Source: Bradyrhizobium nanningense | GTDB taxonomy: Bacteria; Pseudomonadota; Alphaproteobacteria; Rhizobiales; Xanthobacteraceae | Length of the DNA: 64,000 bases | NCBI RefSeq assembly: GCF_004114535.1 | Contig: NZ_LBJC01000020.1 | Span: forward strand, 1 to 64,000 | Direction of reading: 5' to 3' | In this document: positions 7,170-14,619 of the stretch, piece by piece | Position numbering within the stretch: position 1 is the stretch's first letter | How the letters are laid out: the number at the start of each line of letters is the position of its first letter | Made by a program: the position numbers and the translations under genes | The notes under the pieces: model-generated | Told to the model about the DNA's origin: nothing | What the model saw: the letters and a program-made list of their open reading frames with translations, nothing else | Databases searched by the model: none

Positions 7170-8040
7170 GTCCGCTTGTCGTTGAGGCCATAGGGTTGGC
7201 GCGTGTGCAGCCGCTCTTTCCAATTGCTTTCGAGCGATATGACTTCGTCGGGCGGCATCGTGGGGAAACAAGTTCGAGGATGGTGAAACGAAAATTTGTT
7301 GGGTCACGCTGCCGCAGCAATCTGTTCCCGCCGTGCCCGGAGGTCCCATAGTTTCGCCATCTGCCCAACAGATTTTCCGCGCCATAAGCGGAGCCGACGT
7401 AGCCCTTTGCATCCGAGCTATCGAAAATGTAGTAGATGCCCCGCCATTCAGAGAGCTTCGCTTGCCAACGCTTCGGCAAAATACTGAGTTGGCTCCAAGT
7501 AAGGTCTAGCTCGTTCCACTTATGCATCGCAGTATCGAGCGCGCTATCTTCGAGAACAGCGTGAACCGACATCCTGTTGCGATGGGCGCGCCGCCACCAA
7601 GATCGCTCGGGCGGCGGCCAGTCCACCACCAATTTGCCTTTCCATTCGGAATAGAAGTCCAAGAGTTGCAAGTCGAACCACAGGCAAGAGCGACGGCCAC
7701 TCACAAACCCGCGCATTCCTAGCTTCTTTAACTCGGTATTGGCCGGGATGCGCCAAAATTGCTGCTGCGTGAGAGGTTTTGGTTTGCCGATAGCATATGC
7801 GCCGATGAACAACGCTCTACCGGAGCCGTGCCGGATGAACGACGCTACATGGCTCGCGGATAGCAAGACCTTCTCGATCTTTTCGCTGTGCGCTCGTTGA
7901 TAGGCGTTGAACAGGTCAGGCCGGTCGGCTGCCAGCAGAGGAAAGATTTTATTCAACTCCGGCTCCGTGGGGCGGTGCCGAAATACAAGGACGTTACGCG
8001 GGTCAATACCTTTGCCCGACAATAACTCGTTCAATTCCAT
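7109..8040 (-). pseudogene. frameshifted GIY-YIG nuclease family gene
   Basis: Residues 1-260 read in one frame and contain the GIY-YIG nuclease signature GIYYIFDSSDAKGYVGS (201-217) with the conserved Arg in LLGRWRNY (about 226-228). After LVSP (260) the frame loses family character. One base restored near 7258-7261 gives PPDEVISLESNWKERLHTR and QPYGLND, which supplies the usual catalytic Glu and closing residues, and then a stop at 7109. Left unrepaired, the open frame runs to 6853 through the SRAP fragment. As it stands the product lacks the catalytic Glu. The N-terminal 200 residues are an accessory domain. Confidence 0.65.
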
Positions 8041-8530
8041 ATGCCCGATCCATGTTAGCGTCTCGGCTTAAGGCACATTAGATCAGGGCATATAGTTTTC
8101 CTGCCGCGCAAATGCTCTTGAGGGCCTTTATCCACGGTGAATGATCGTCCGTGTCGTCGTCTTGGGGACGTTCGGTCACCATGACCGTCCACCTAAGACA
8201 CGGCCATTGGGCAGGCGGCGGCTGCTCTTTCTTGAGCCGGTACCGGGCGGCCCTGCCGCTCTAGGAGGCGCAGACGGTGCCAAAGCCCGTCATCCATGGT
8301 CGCTCACTCCCGATCCGGCCCGCCGCGAACGAAATGAGAACAAACGGCAAGCCGCGAGACATCGGGCGGGTGACCTTTGGGGGCGCTAATTCGGTAGTAA
8401 TGGCCGCCGACGATCGCCAACCGCGCGATGGGCAAACTTGGGACCGTAAAAGGAAGAAGCCGCCACCTACCGCAGGAACGGTCGGAGTTCGCTCCCGTTA
8501 CACCGGTTCACCCCAAGGGAGCACTCGCAC
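8041..8530. other. intergenic stretch, no gene seen
   Basis: Contains only short overlapping frames of poor composition (for example 8277-8537 on the plus strand). It presumably contains the promoter of the 8531 gene. I see no repeat or RNA structure I could defend. Confidence 0.4.
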
Positions 8531-8839
8531 ATGTTGAAGATCGCTCTTGTGTTAGCCGCGACCGCAGCCGCGCTGACAACTACTCCGCTCGCCATTCCGG
8601 CCAACGCCCAAGGCGTCAAGATGGCCCAAGGCGTTGACGTTCAGATCGGGCGGGACCGCGAGGACCGCTACTACCGGGACCGTGACTATAGGGCACGCGA
8701 CCGCTACGACCGCGACACGACAGTTGGCGTCGGGCCGGGCGGCGTTACGGTCGGCCCAAGACAGCGCTGCCGCACAGAGACCGTCACGGTCGAACGTGAT
8801 GGACGCATGGTTACGCGCAGGGAGCGCCGCTGCGACTAA
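8531..8839 (+). CDS. secreted Arg/Asp-rich hypothetical protein
   Basis: A 102-residue protein with a Sec signal peptide (MLKIALVLAATAAALTTTPL, cut near AQG at residue 28). The mature part has an Arg-Asp-Tyr repeat (about residues 40-62, DREDRYYRDRDYRARDRYDR), a glycine hinge (VGVGPGGVTVGP) and a C-terminal RCRTETVTVERDGR with paired cysteines. This type of small periplasmic protein is frequent in Bradyrhizobium, and its function is unknown. Confidence 0.65.
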   Translation: MLKIALVLAATAAALTTTPLAIPANAQGVKMAQGVDVQIGRDREDRYYRDRDYRARDRYDRDTTVGVGPGGVTVGPRQRCRTETVTVERDGRMVTRRERRCD

Positions 8840-9096
8840 TTCCGTCCGGGTGAAGGCGGAATTGATCCGGGCAACACCATGGTGCACGCCGCAAGAAAAC
8901 GCGCGAGCTTGCCGCTTGACGCCTTATGTTGGCGGCCAGACGCCGATTTGAAAGCTCAATGCGGCACCGAAACGCTAGCAGTGCAAGAAGAACCGACGCG
9001 CACCGCCGGTTCAGCCGGTCCTACTCGCGCTGGATCGCGCCCTACATTGGAACGTGGCTAGCGGCGAGTTTGTTGGCTTTCCGTCCATTTTTGACA

Positions 9097-9267
9097 ATGG
9101 ACGGCAGGCCGGCCCCGACCCAGCGTCCCCCATTGCCCTTGGTGTCGGGGCCAGCCCGTGTGTGGAGAGAGACCTTGGATGGTAGAAGCACGGCCCGGAT
9201 CGTCGGTTTCAGCATCGCGGGTATATACTTCGTTTGCATGGTACTCGCGGCGATCAGCATGAGCTGA
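9097..9267 (+). CDS. possible small membrane protein (56 aa)
   Basis: ATG 9097 gives a proline-rich start (MDGRPAPTQRPPLPLV) and a C-terminal membrane segment ARIVGFSIAGIYFVCMVLAA. The transmembrane end looks real. The start is uncertain and there is no strong binding site. No family is recognised. Confidence 0.3.
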   Translation: MDGRPAPTQRPPLPLVSGPARVWRETLDGRSTARIVGFSIAGIYFVCMVLAAISMS

Positions 9268-9436
9268 CTACCTTCCGGCCTTCACGACCCATGCTTCCGC
9301 CAGGAACAAGTGCGCCAATTAGCGCGTTGGCGTCATTACTTCGACGCTTACTGCCGGGCCTCGGAGCGTTTGCCACGTTGTGCGACCTCAAGCGCGTCCG
9401 ACGGCGGCCATCTCATAGAGCAGTGATGGGCGTGCA

Positions 9437-9631
9437 ATGGGAGATCGCGGTCAGGCAGACAGCCGTACGACTGTTCTGTACCAACGCCTTGAGGTGCTCG
9501 TTGCTCAGCGGGCTGAGCTTGAGAACCTTCGCAGGCAAGTTCTGACTGCGGAGGAAAGAACCGTAAGCACAAATCGACAACCCATTTTGGGGAACACCAA
9601 AGTGGGCCAAAAGGGCGAGCAGAAGCTCTAA
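9437..9631 (+). CDS. possible small coiled-coil protein (64 aa)
   Basis: Residues 14-40 (LYQRLEVLVAQRAELENLRR and on) form a leucine-heptad amphipathic helix that could coil; the tail is lysine-rich. No binding site stands out and no family is recognised, so this is weakly supported. Confidence 0.3.
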   Translation: MGDRGQADSRTTVLYQRLEVLVAQRAELENLRRQVLTAEERTVSTNRQPILGNTKVGQKGEQKL

Positions 9632-10109
9632 GCCGCGCGTTCAAATGGATTGCCCCTGGCGCTCCGCCGAAGCGGCACGGGCCAGATTGAGCGGGGGCCC
9701 TATGCGTCACGTTTTGTCACGCGTTCTCTAGGCCACCATCCACACGCAGGCCGACTGCGGCGAGGCCGAGCAGAGATAGACGACGTAGAAGTGACAGTCC
9801 GAAGCCCAATAAGAGTAGAAGCATTGCATTGCGCCCGTGGGTGACGCTCAATCGGCCGAGCGTCAATTGGGACTTTTCCCAGTGCCGCATGAGACCTTCG
9901 ACGTAAGTAGAAGCCCGGTATCCAAGTTGCGGCGCAACTCGCGCTAAAACACATTCGCACCGGGGCTGGCAATTTCAGTACGGAAAGATAATTCATTCCG
10001 GTGGGCCGCAGAGCAATCTGCGGCCATTTTGCCTTGGCTCCCATCGACGATGCGATCGGCTGCATGATCACGCGCTGCGGCGGGACGAGGGACGGCAGTT
10101 CGGCTTCAA
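9632..10109. other. gene-free stretch left of the Crp/Fnr gene
   Basis: No gene is defensible here. One 35-codon minus-strand frame (9717-9824) is leucine-rich but has no clear start signal. No repeats are seen. Confidence 0.4.
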
Positions 10110-10778
10110 TCAGGCGTCATACTGCGCAAGTCCGCACCGGTTCAAGAGTGCGACCTGTCGCTGTGTAGTCCCTATGAAGCGCAGCAAGCCATCATCGCGA
10201 AGCACTGAAAGGGCACGCGATACGGTTTCAAGCGTCAGACCCAAATAATCAGCAATATCGCGGCGGCTCATCGGCAAAATCATCACGTCGGGATGAGACT
10301 GCCGGTCGTCCATTTCGAGGAGGAATGCAGCTACTCTCTCCAGCGCTGTTTTACGACCCAGCAGAAGCATGTGGTTCTCAGCGTGCTGCAGGCTTTGAGT
10401 GACCAGACGGAGAAGGTTAGTTGTGCTGCCTTCTCGGCTTGCCACCGTATGAAGCAGGCTGCGCTGTCTCATGAGGCGAACTTTAGTTTCGACGAGAGCC
10501 TCGGCAGAAAAGCGGTGAGAGGCACCGTTCTCAAACCCAAACATATCGCCCGGCAGGTGAAATGAGTTGATTTGGCGGCGACCATCTGCGAGCAACTTGT
10601 ACGTCCGCACCGCTCCAGTGATGATTTGATAGACGTATTCCGCCGCATCTCCCTCGCCAAAAACCTCGGTTCCCTTGCGGTACTTAAACTCGCTAGAGAA
10701 GACGCGCTCCCCGACGAGGACAGCTAGGGGCCCGTCATTTAAACGGCGCATCGTTTCGTTGGTTCTGACCAGCATCAT
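10110..10778 (-). CDS. Crp/Fnr family transcription regulator, FixK-like
   Basis: A 222-residue regulator with a cyclic-nucleotide-fold sensor (residues about 30-120, KGTEVFGEGDAAEYVYQIIT, then LPGDMFGFENG) and a C-terminal winged helix. The helix-turn-helix is MSRRDIADYLGLTLETVSRA; its E-SR residues are the FNR/FixK type that reads TTGAT half-sites. The only cysteine is near the C-terminus, so there is no FNR iron-sulfur cluster. This is the FixK architecture. Two FixK-type boxes (10828-10841 and 11013-11026) and a hairpin lie in its upstream region, suggesting control by FixK2 or autoregulation. Confidence 0.88.
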   Translation of the reverse strand: MMLVRTNETMRRLNDGPLAVLVGERVFSSEFKYRKGTEVFGEGDAAEYVYQIITGAVRTYKLLADGRRQINSFHLPGDMFGFENGASHRFSAEALVETKVRLMRQRSLLHTVASREGSTTNLLRLVTQSLQHAENHMLLLGRKTALERVAAFLLEMDDRQSHPDVMILPMSRRDIADYLGLTLETVSRALSVLRDDGLLRFIGTTQRQVALLNRCGLAQYDA

Positions 10779-10827
10779 CGAACTCCCCGAAGTTAATAAA
10801 CGCTAAGCAGGCGGTGCATCCGTGGAT

Positions 10828-10841
10828 TTGATCTGACGCAA
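10828..10841 (-). promoter_or_regulatory. candidate FixK-type box proximal to the Crp/Fnr gene
   Basis: TTGATCTGACGCAA fits the FixK pattern TTG(A/C)-N6-(T/G)CAA. Its centre is about 56 bp before the start codon at 10778. A transcript starting 41.5 bp downstream would begin near 10793, just before the gene. Confidence 0.4.
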
Positions 10842-10906
10842 GTTCCAGCGCGGCCCACGTAGTTGCCCGGAGTGCTCTCGGGGTGAGGCCGATCGGGATT
10901 GCGGAG

Positions 10907-10978
10907 AAAAAGAGGAGCCGTCAGCCCTTGGGAAGCTGACGGCTTTACTTTGGGGGGCTGCGTAGTTGGGGGCTACGC
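10907..10978 (-). ncRNA. candidate short hairpin-terminated leader or small RNA
   Basis: If the box at 11013-11026 acts at -41.5, transcription starts near 10978. A -10-like TATTTA lies at 10990-10985. The transcript would reach the strong hairpin at 10944-10916 and a T-rich run about 70 bases later. This would be either a small RNA or an attenuated leader of the Crp/Fnr gene. It is inferred from layout only. Confidence 0.3.
10916..10944. terminator. strong hairpin, probable bidirectional terminator
   Basis: Ten-base perfect stem AGCCGTCAGC / GCTGACGGCT with a nine-base loop. On the plus strand it is followed by TTTACTTT. On the minus strand a run of five T follows within ten bases. Confidence 0.6.
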
Positions 10979-11012
10979 TGTTTTTAAATAGGCCTCTGCC
11001 AAGGATCACATA

Positions 11013-11026
11013 TTGATCAGCATCAA
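11013..11026 (-). promoter_or_regulatory. FixK/FNR box
   Basis: TTGATCAGCATCAA is a full TTGAT-N4-ATCAA palindrome, the binding site of FNR/FixK regulators. Its centre (11019.5) is 41.5 bp from a predicted minus-strand start near 10978, with TATTTA at the -10 position, which is class II geometry. The first minus-strand gene is the Crp/Fnr regulator at 10778. Confidence 0.6.
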
Positions 11027-11069
11027 AAAGGCACTGGCGATTGCATTGCCAAATTTGGATTTGCGTTGA

Positions 11070-12467
11070 TTAGGCGACGAGACGCAATCCGGCTTCCGCT
11101 TGCTCGGCATTCGTGCCGATGATGCGCCGAAGCTCGGCGGCCCACGCCTGCAAGACTTCGCGCTTCTCTTTCACCTCGCGATCCTCGGCGCGGACATAGT
11201 GCTTGCCGGTGACGGGCGGCAGCTTGATGCCGTCCTCCGTCGTCACGCGATGATCCAAGCAGAGCGCGATCTTCGCCATCGGCTGGCCGATCCGGCGCGC
11301 CCAACTCGCCGCCGTCCGCCGCAGATCGTGTGGCGTGAACGGCTTCAACCCGAGCAACTGGCAGATGCCGGGCGTCCTGACCTTGCCCTTGCGCCTGTCG
11401 CCGCGCAGCGCGTCCGCCATCGCCTTGCGGTGCAGCGGCCTGTTGTCGAGCGGGCTGGCGAATACGAAATCCTTGTTGTTGCCCTTCAAAGCCTCCTTGA
11501 CGATCTCCACCGCGAGGCTCGGCAGCGGCTGTTGGATCATTCGTCGTTTCTTCACCCGCTTGAGTGGCACGTCGAGGCGCGGCTGCTCGCCGTCGAGGTC
11601 GATCAGTTCGTTGCGGTGTGCGCCGAGCAGTTCGGCCGAGCGCAGCATGGTCGCCAACTCGAACTTGAGCGCGAGCCGGGTCCTACGGTCCCATGACGTC
11701 ATTAAGTCGTCGCGGTCGAGGCCGTGCCAGAAAATCCTGATCTCGTCCTCGGTGAGAACGCGGGTGCGCGGATGCTCCGGGTCGAGCGGCTCCAGATCAC
11801 TGCAAGGGTTGACGGTGATGTACTCGCGCCGCAATGCCCACCGGAACATGCCCGATGCCGCCTTGCGCATGTGACGCGCATTGCTGACCGACGGCTTGCC
11901 GCCGTGCCGACCCGCCACGATGTCGTCCGACAACGCCTGAATGTCGCCTCGGGTGACGTCGGCTGCGATCTTCCGGCCGAGCTTCGAGCCGATGAAGCGG
12001 CGCAGATGGCTCGCGGTGTTTTCCCAACTTTCCAGCCGGGGCCGCATCTCGCCATCCGCCTTCCGGACCGGCGTCTTCATCCAGTCGATCCGCTCCTCGA
12101 TGATCTCGGCGACCGTCTTGCCGCGCTTGGCCTGCCGCTCTCTGCGGTCGCGGAACGTCTCGGCAATGGCGTCGCCACCCTTGCCCTTGAGGCCGTAGAC
12201 CTTGCTCCGGGCGTCGTCGACGGTGAAGGTCTCGGGGTTATAGAGGCCGAGCCAGCCGGTGCGCTGCTTGCCGGTCTGCGGATCGGTGAACTTAATCGAG
12301 AAGGTCGCCACGCCCGCCGTGGTGATGCTGACATAGAGGCCCGGGCATTTGCGATCGTAGAACTTGACCCGTTTGGGCACCCGCCTTTCGCAAAGGCGGT
12401 TGGTCAGGATGACGCTGCCGTTGCGGGCGCGCTTGCCAGCGGGGGCGGCGGTGATGGTAGTATCCAT
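11070..12467 (-). CDS. tyrosine recombinase/integrase
   Basis: A 465-residue site-specific recombinase. The N-terminal arm-type domain (residues 20-120, with RVKFYDRKCPGLYVSIT) and core-binding helices (120-220) precede a catalytic domain whose residues are visible: Arg276 (TMLRSAELLG), His380-Arg383 (HDLRR), His406 and the nucleophile Tyr424 (GKHYVRA). It is therefore intact. It resembles integrases of genomic islands in rhizobia. No tRNA gene or direct-repeat attachment site is visible at either end. It borders the lower-GC stretch to its left, which it may once have mobilised. Confidence 0.92.
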   Translation of the reverse strand: MDTTITAAPAGKRARNGSVILTNRLCERRVPKRVKFYDRKCPGLYVSITTAGVATFSIKFTDPQTGKQRTGWLGLYNPETFTVDDARSKVYGLKGKGGDAIAETFRDRRERQAKRGKTVAEIIEERIDWMKTPVRKADGEMRPRLESWENTASHLRRFIGSKLGRKIAADVTRGDIQALSDDIVAGRHGGKPSVSNARHMRKAASGMFRWALRREYITVNPCSDLEPLDPEHPRTRVLTEDEIRIFWHGLDRDDLMTSWDRRTRLALKFELATMLRSAELLGAHRNELIDLDGEQPRLDVPLKRVKKRRMIQQPLPSLAVEIVKEALKGNNKDFVFASPLDNRPLHRKAMADALRGDRRKGKVRTPGICQLLGLKPFTPHDLRRTAASWARRIGQPMAKIALCLDHRVTTEDGIKLPPVTGKHYVRAEDREVKEKREVLQAWAAELRRIIGTNAEQAEAGLRLVA

Positions 12468-12823
12468 TTCGGTTTCGGCTCCTAAGGCTTGGGACCAAAG
12501 GGCTCGGCTTTGGGTCTTTCAGTTTGTCGTGCGGACGCTGAAAGACTTAGGGCCGGGCCCTAGTTTTGACGAAACCCGCCGAAGCGCCCCGAAACAGGCT
12601 AGTCGAAAAGAGCTTGTTTTAAAGGATTTTTGTAGTTTCGGCGTGTTTCACCGAATGCCAAAATATAGACGTGTGGTCCTGGCCGTCGTTGCTACGGTCA
12701 AGCCTTTCGCGGAGATGCGAGCGAGCCCAACCGGGCAGACTGCATCATCCAATTCGCGGGGTGAGGGAGGCCAGAAGGAAAGTTCGGCTCCCGGGAGATC
12801 ACGGCATAAGCCGTCCGACCATC

Positions 12824-12939
12824 GCGCAGGGAAGGCCGAGTGATCGGCACCACCTGTATGCTGCTGTGCGGTCTTCTCTGCGTGTGCATTTCGCGCAGCG
12901 GACCGCGGGTGCGATGTCGGCACCCGGCCTTCCCTGCGC
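12824..12939. repeat. palindromic repeat, family 7 (GGGAAGGCCG type)
   Basis: Inverted arms GCGCAGGGAAGGCCG and CGGCCTTCCCTGCGC bound 86 bases that include GCGGACCGCGGGTGCG. I recall the same element elsewhere in Bradyrhizobium and Rhodopseudomonas genomes. Confidence 0.7.
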
Positions 12940-13057
12940 CCTCTTTCTGGTGGGGCGAGGAATGCAAGCAAAGCTCGGGCGAACTAAGCCACGAGGCTGC
13001 GAAGGCGTGTCTGCAAGCGAGATGGAGCGGAAGAGCGGAGCCGTTGCGTCACACTCC

Positions 13058-13143
13058 GTCATTGCGAGCGAAGCGAAGCAATCCAGAAATCCCTCCGCGG
13101 AAAGATTCCGGATTGCTTCGTCGCAAGAGCTCCTCGCAATGAC
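13058..13143. repeat. palindromic repeat, family 6 (GTCATTGCGAGCGAAGC type)
   Basis: The ends GTCATTGCGAG and CTCGCAATGAC are inverted, with inner arms GCAATCC / GGATTGC. This matches a very common bacterial intergenic repeat. Confidence 0.75.
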
Positions 13144-13174
13144 GTGGAGAGTGTGTGCCCCACACGCCGCTCTC

Positions 13175-13304
13175 GTGCCCCGGACGCGGCGCAGCGCCCT
13201 TGCGGTGCGCTGCAGAGCGGGCCCATGTCTCCGAGCAGGCCGTGTCGCCTTCTGGGTCCCGGCTCTGCGCAGCAGCGTTGCACGCTGCAGCGCGTCCGGG
13301 ACAC
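13175..13304. repeat. palindromic repeat, family 4 (CCCGGACGCGGCGCAGCG type)
   Basis: The left end GTGCCCCGGACGCGGCGCAG is inverted against CTGCAGCGCGTCCGGGACAC at the right. Further copies lie at 30186-30319 and 42384-42535. Confidence 0.75.
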
Positions 13305-13312
13305 GGCTCCCC

Positions 13313-14155
13313 TCACACTTCCCTACGGCTCAAGAACGCCAGCCGCTCGAACAGATGCACGTCCTGCTCGTTCTTGAGCAGCGCGCCGTGCAGCGGCGGG
13401 ATCAGTTTGCGCGGGTCGCGCTCGCGCAGCTGCTCGACGCTCATGTCTTCGTTGAGGAGAAGCTTGAGCCAGTCCAAGAGCTCCGAGGTCGATGGCTTCT
13501 TCTTCAGGCCGGGCACCTCGCGCACTTCGAAGAAGATGCGCAGCGCCTCTTCCACCAGGCGCTTCTTGATGCCGGGGAAGTGGACGTCGACGATGCGGCC
13601 CATCGTGTCGGCGTCGGGGAACTTGATGTAGTGGAAGAAGCAGCGGCGCAGGAAGGCGTCCGGCAGCTCCTTCTCGTTGTTGGAGGTGATCATCATGATC
13701 GGGCGCTGCTTGGCCCTGATCGTCTCGCCGGTCTCGTAGACATGGAATTCCATGCGGTCGAGCTCGAGCAGCAGGTCGTTCGGGAATTCGATATCGGCCT
13801 TGTCGATCTCGTCGATCAGAAGCACCGGGCGCTGCTCGGCCGTGAAGGCCTCCCACAGCTTGCCGCGCTTGATGTAGTTCTTGATGTCGGAGACGCGCGC
13901 GTCGCCGAGCTGGCTGTCGCGCAGGCGCGACACCGCGTCGTATTCGTAGAGGCCTTGCTGCGCCTTGGTGGTGGACTTGATGTGCCAGGTCAAAAGCGGG
14001 GCGTTCAGCGCCTTCGCCACCTCCTCCGCCAGCACCGTCTTGCCGGTGCCGGGCTCGCCCTTGATGAGCAGCGGGCGCTCGAGCACGATCGAGGCGTTGA
14101 CGGCGACCTTGAGATCGTCGGTCGCAACATAGTCCTTGGTGCCGGTAAATTTCAT
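13313..14155 (-). CDS. MoxR-family AAA+ ATPase
   Basis: A 280-residue MoxR-type AAA+ ATPase. Walker A is GEPGTGKT (residues 33-40), Walker B is VLLIDEIDKAD, and sensor 1 is MMITSNNEKELPD. MoxR proteins act as chaperones that mature protein complexes together with a VWA-domain partner. That partner lies just upstream at 14620-15795 on the other strand, as in CoxD/CoxE pairs of carbon-monoxide dehydrogenase clusters; no cox structural genes are present here. The start MKFTG at 14155 has AAGGA eight bases upstream and is preferred over 14206. Confidence 0.9.
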   Translation of the reverse strand: MKFTGTKDYVATDDLKVAVNASIVLERPLLIKGEPGTGKTVLAEEVAKALNAPLLTWHIKSTTKAQQGLYEYDAVSRLRDSQLGDARVSDIKNYIKRGKLWEAFTAEQRPVLLIDEIDKADIEFPNDLLLELDRMEFHVYETGETIRAKQRPIMMITSNNEKELPDAFLRRCFFHYIKFPDADTMGRIVDVHFPGIKKRLVEEALRIFFEVREVPGLKKKPSTSELLDWLKLLLNEDMSVEQLRERDPRKLIPPLHGALLKNEQDVHLFERLAFLSRREV

Positions 14156-14250
14156 TGCGTGTCCTTGGGTCATTGTCGGCGAGAGGCGCTCGCCTCGTCG
14201 CGACAAGCGAACGGCCGCTCGCGGCGGCCGTTCCTGGTTCGGTCAGGCTT

Positions 14251-14496
14251 TCAGACCCGTTTTATCAGCGAAAGGATGACGAGCACAATCACCGCGCCGA
14301 TGGTGGCGTCCACGATGGCGCCGAAGGTGCCGGTGGCAAGCCCGATGTGGAGCTGTGGCAGCACCCAGCTCGCAACCAGCGCGCCGATGATGCCGACGAC
14401 GATGTTGCCGACCAGCCCAAATCCCGCCCCGTGGACAATCTTGCCGGCAAGCCAGCCTGCGATCGCGCCGATGATGAGCGCTGCGACAATTCCCAT
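14251..14496 (-). CDS. GlsB/YeaQ/YmgE family stress-associated membrane protein
   Basis: An 81-residue, glycine-rich protein with three hydrophobic segments (MGIVAALIIGAIAGWLAGKI, then GLVGNIVVGIIGALVASWVL and a last one near residues 58-77). This is the pattern of the transglycosylase-associated (YeaQ) family. These are small inner-membrane proteins often induced by general stress; the biochemical role is unproven. It sits alone between MoxR and the divergent VWA gene. Confidence 0.88.
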   Translation of the reverse strand: MGIVAALIIGAIAGWLAGKIVHGAGFGLVGNIVVGIIGALVASWVLPQLHIGLATGTFGAIVDATIGAVIVLVILSLIKRV

Positions 14497-14619
14497 TGCA
14501 AACGTCCCCCAAACAACCCCGTGAGGGCGCCAATTCTAGAGCAAAAAGCCTGCCGGTCCAGAGTCCCGCGAAGGACCCCGCCCCTTGACGTTCGCCCCCC
14601 GACGGGCAATCTGTCACCC

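Larger units (their letters stand above)
12468..13312. other. gene-free stretch with stacked repeats
   Basis: Between the integrase and the MoxR gene there is no gene. Positions 12824-12939, 13058-13143 and 13175-13304 hold three different palindromic repeats. Apparent frames across them (for example 12840-13142) are repeat translation. Positions 12468-12700 contain the integrase upstream region with no recognisable tRNA. Confidence 0.6.

Noticed and set aside
8277..8537. An 86-codon plus-strand frame before the secreted protein gene
   Set aside because: No binding site, no conserved features and poor composition; it overlaps the promoter region of 8531.
9717..9824. A 35-codon leucine-rich minus-strand frame
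   Set aside because: It looks like a short membrane peptide but has no clear start signal, and short leucine-rich frames are expected by chance.
12468..12700. Possible tRNA attachment site next to the integrase
   Set aside because: I looked for T-arm, anticodon stem and CCA-end features and found none on either strand.
12840..13142. A 100-codon plus-strand frame beginning MIGTTCMLLCG
   Set aside because: It is translation of palindromic repeats that recur in other genomes as spurious proteins.
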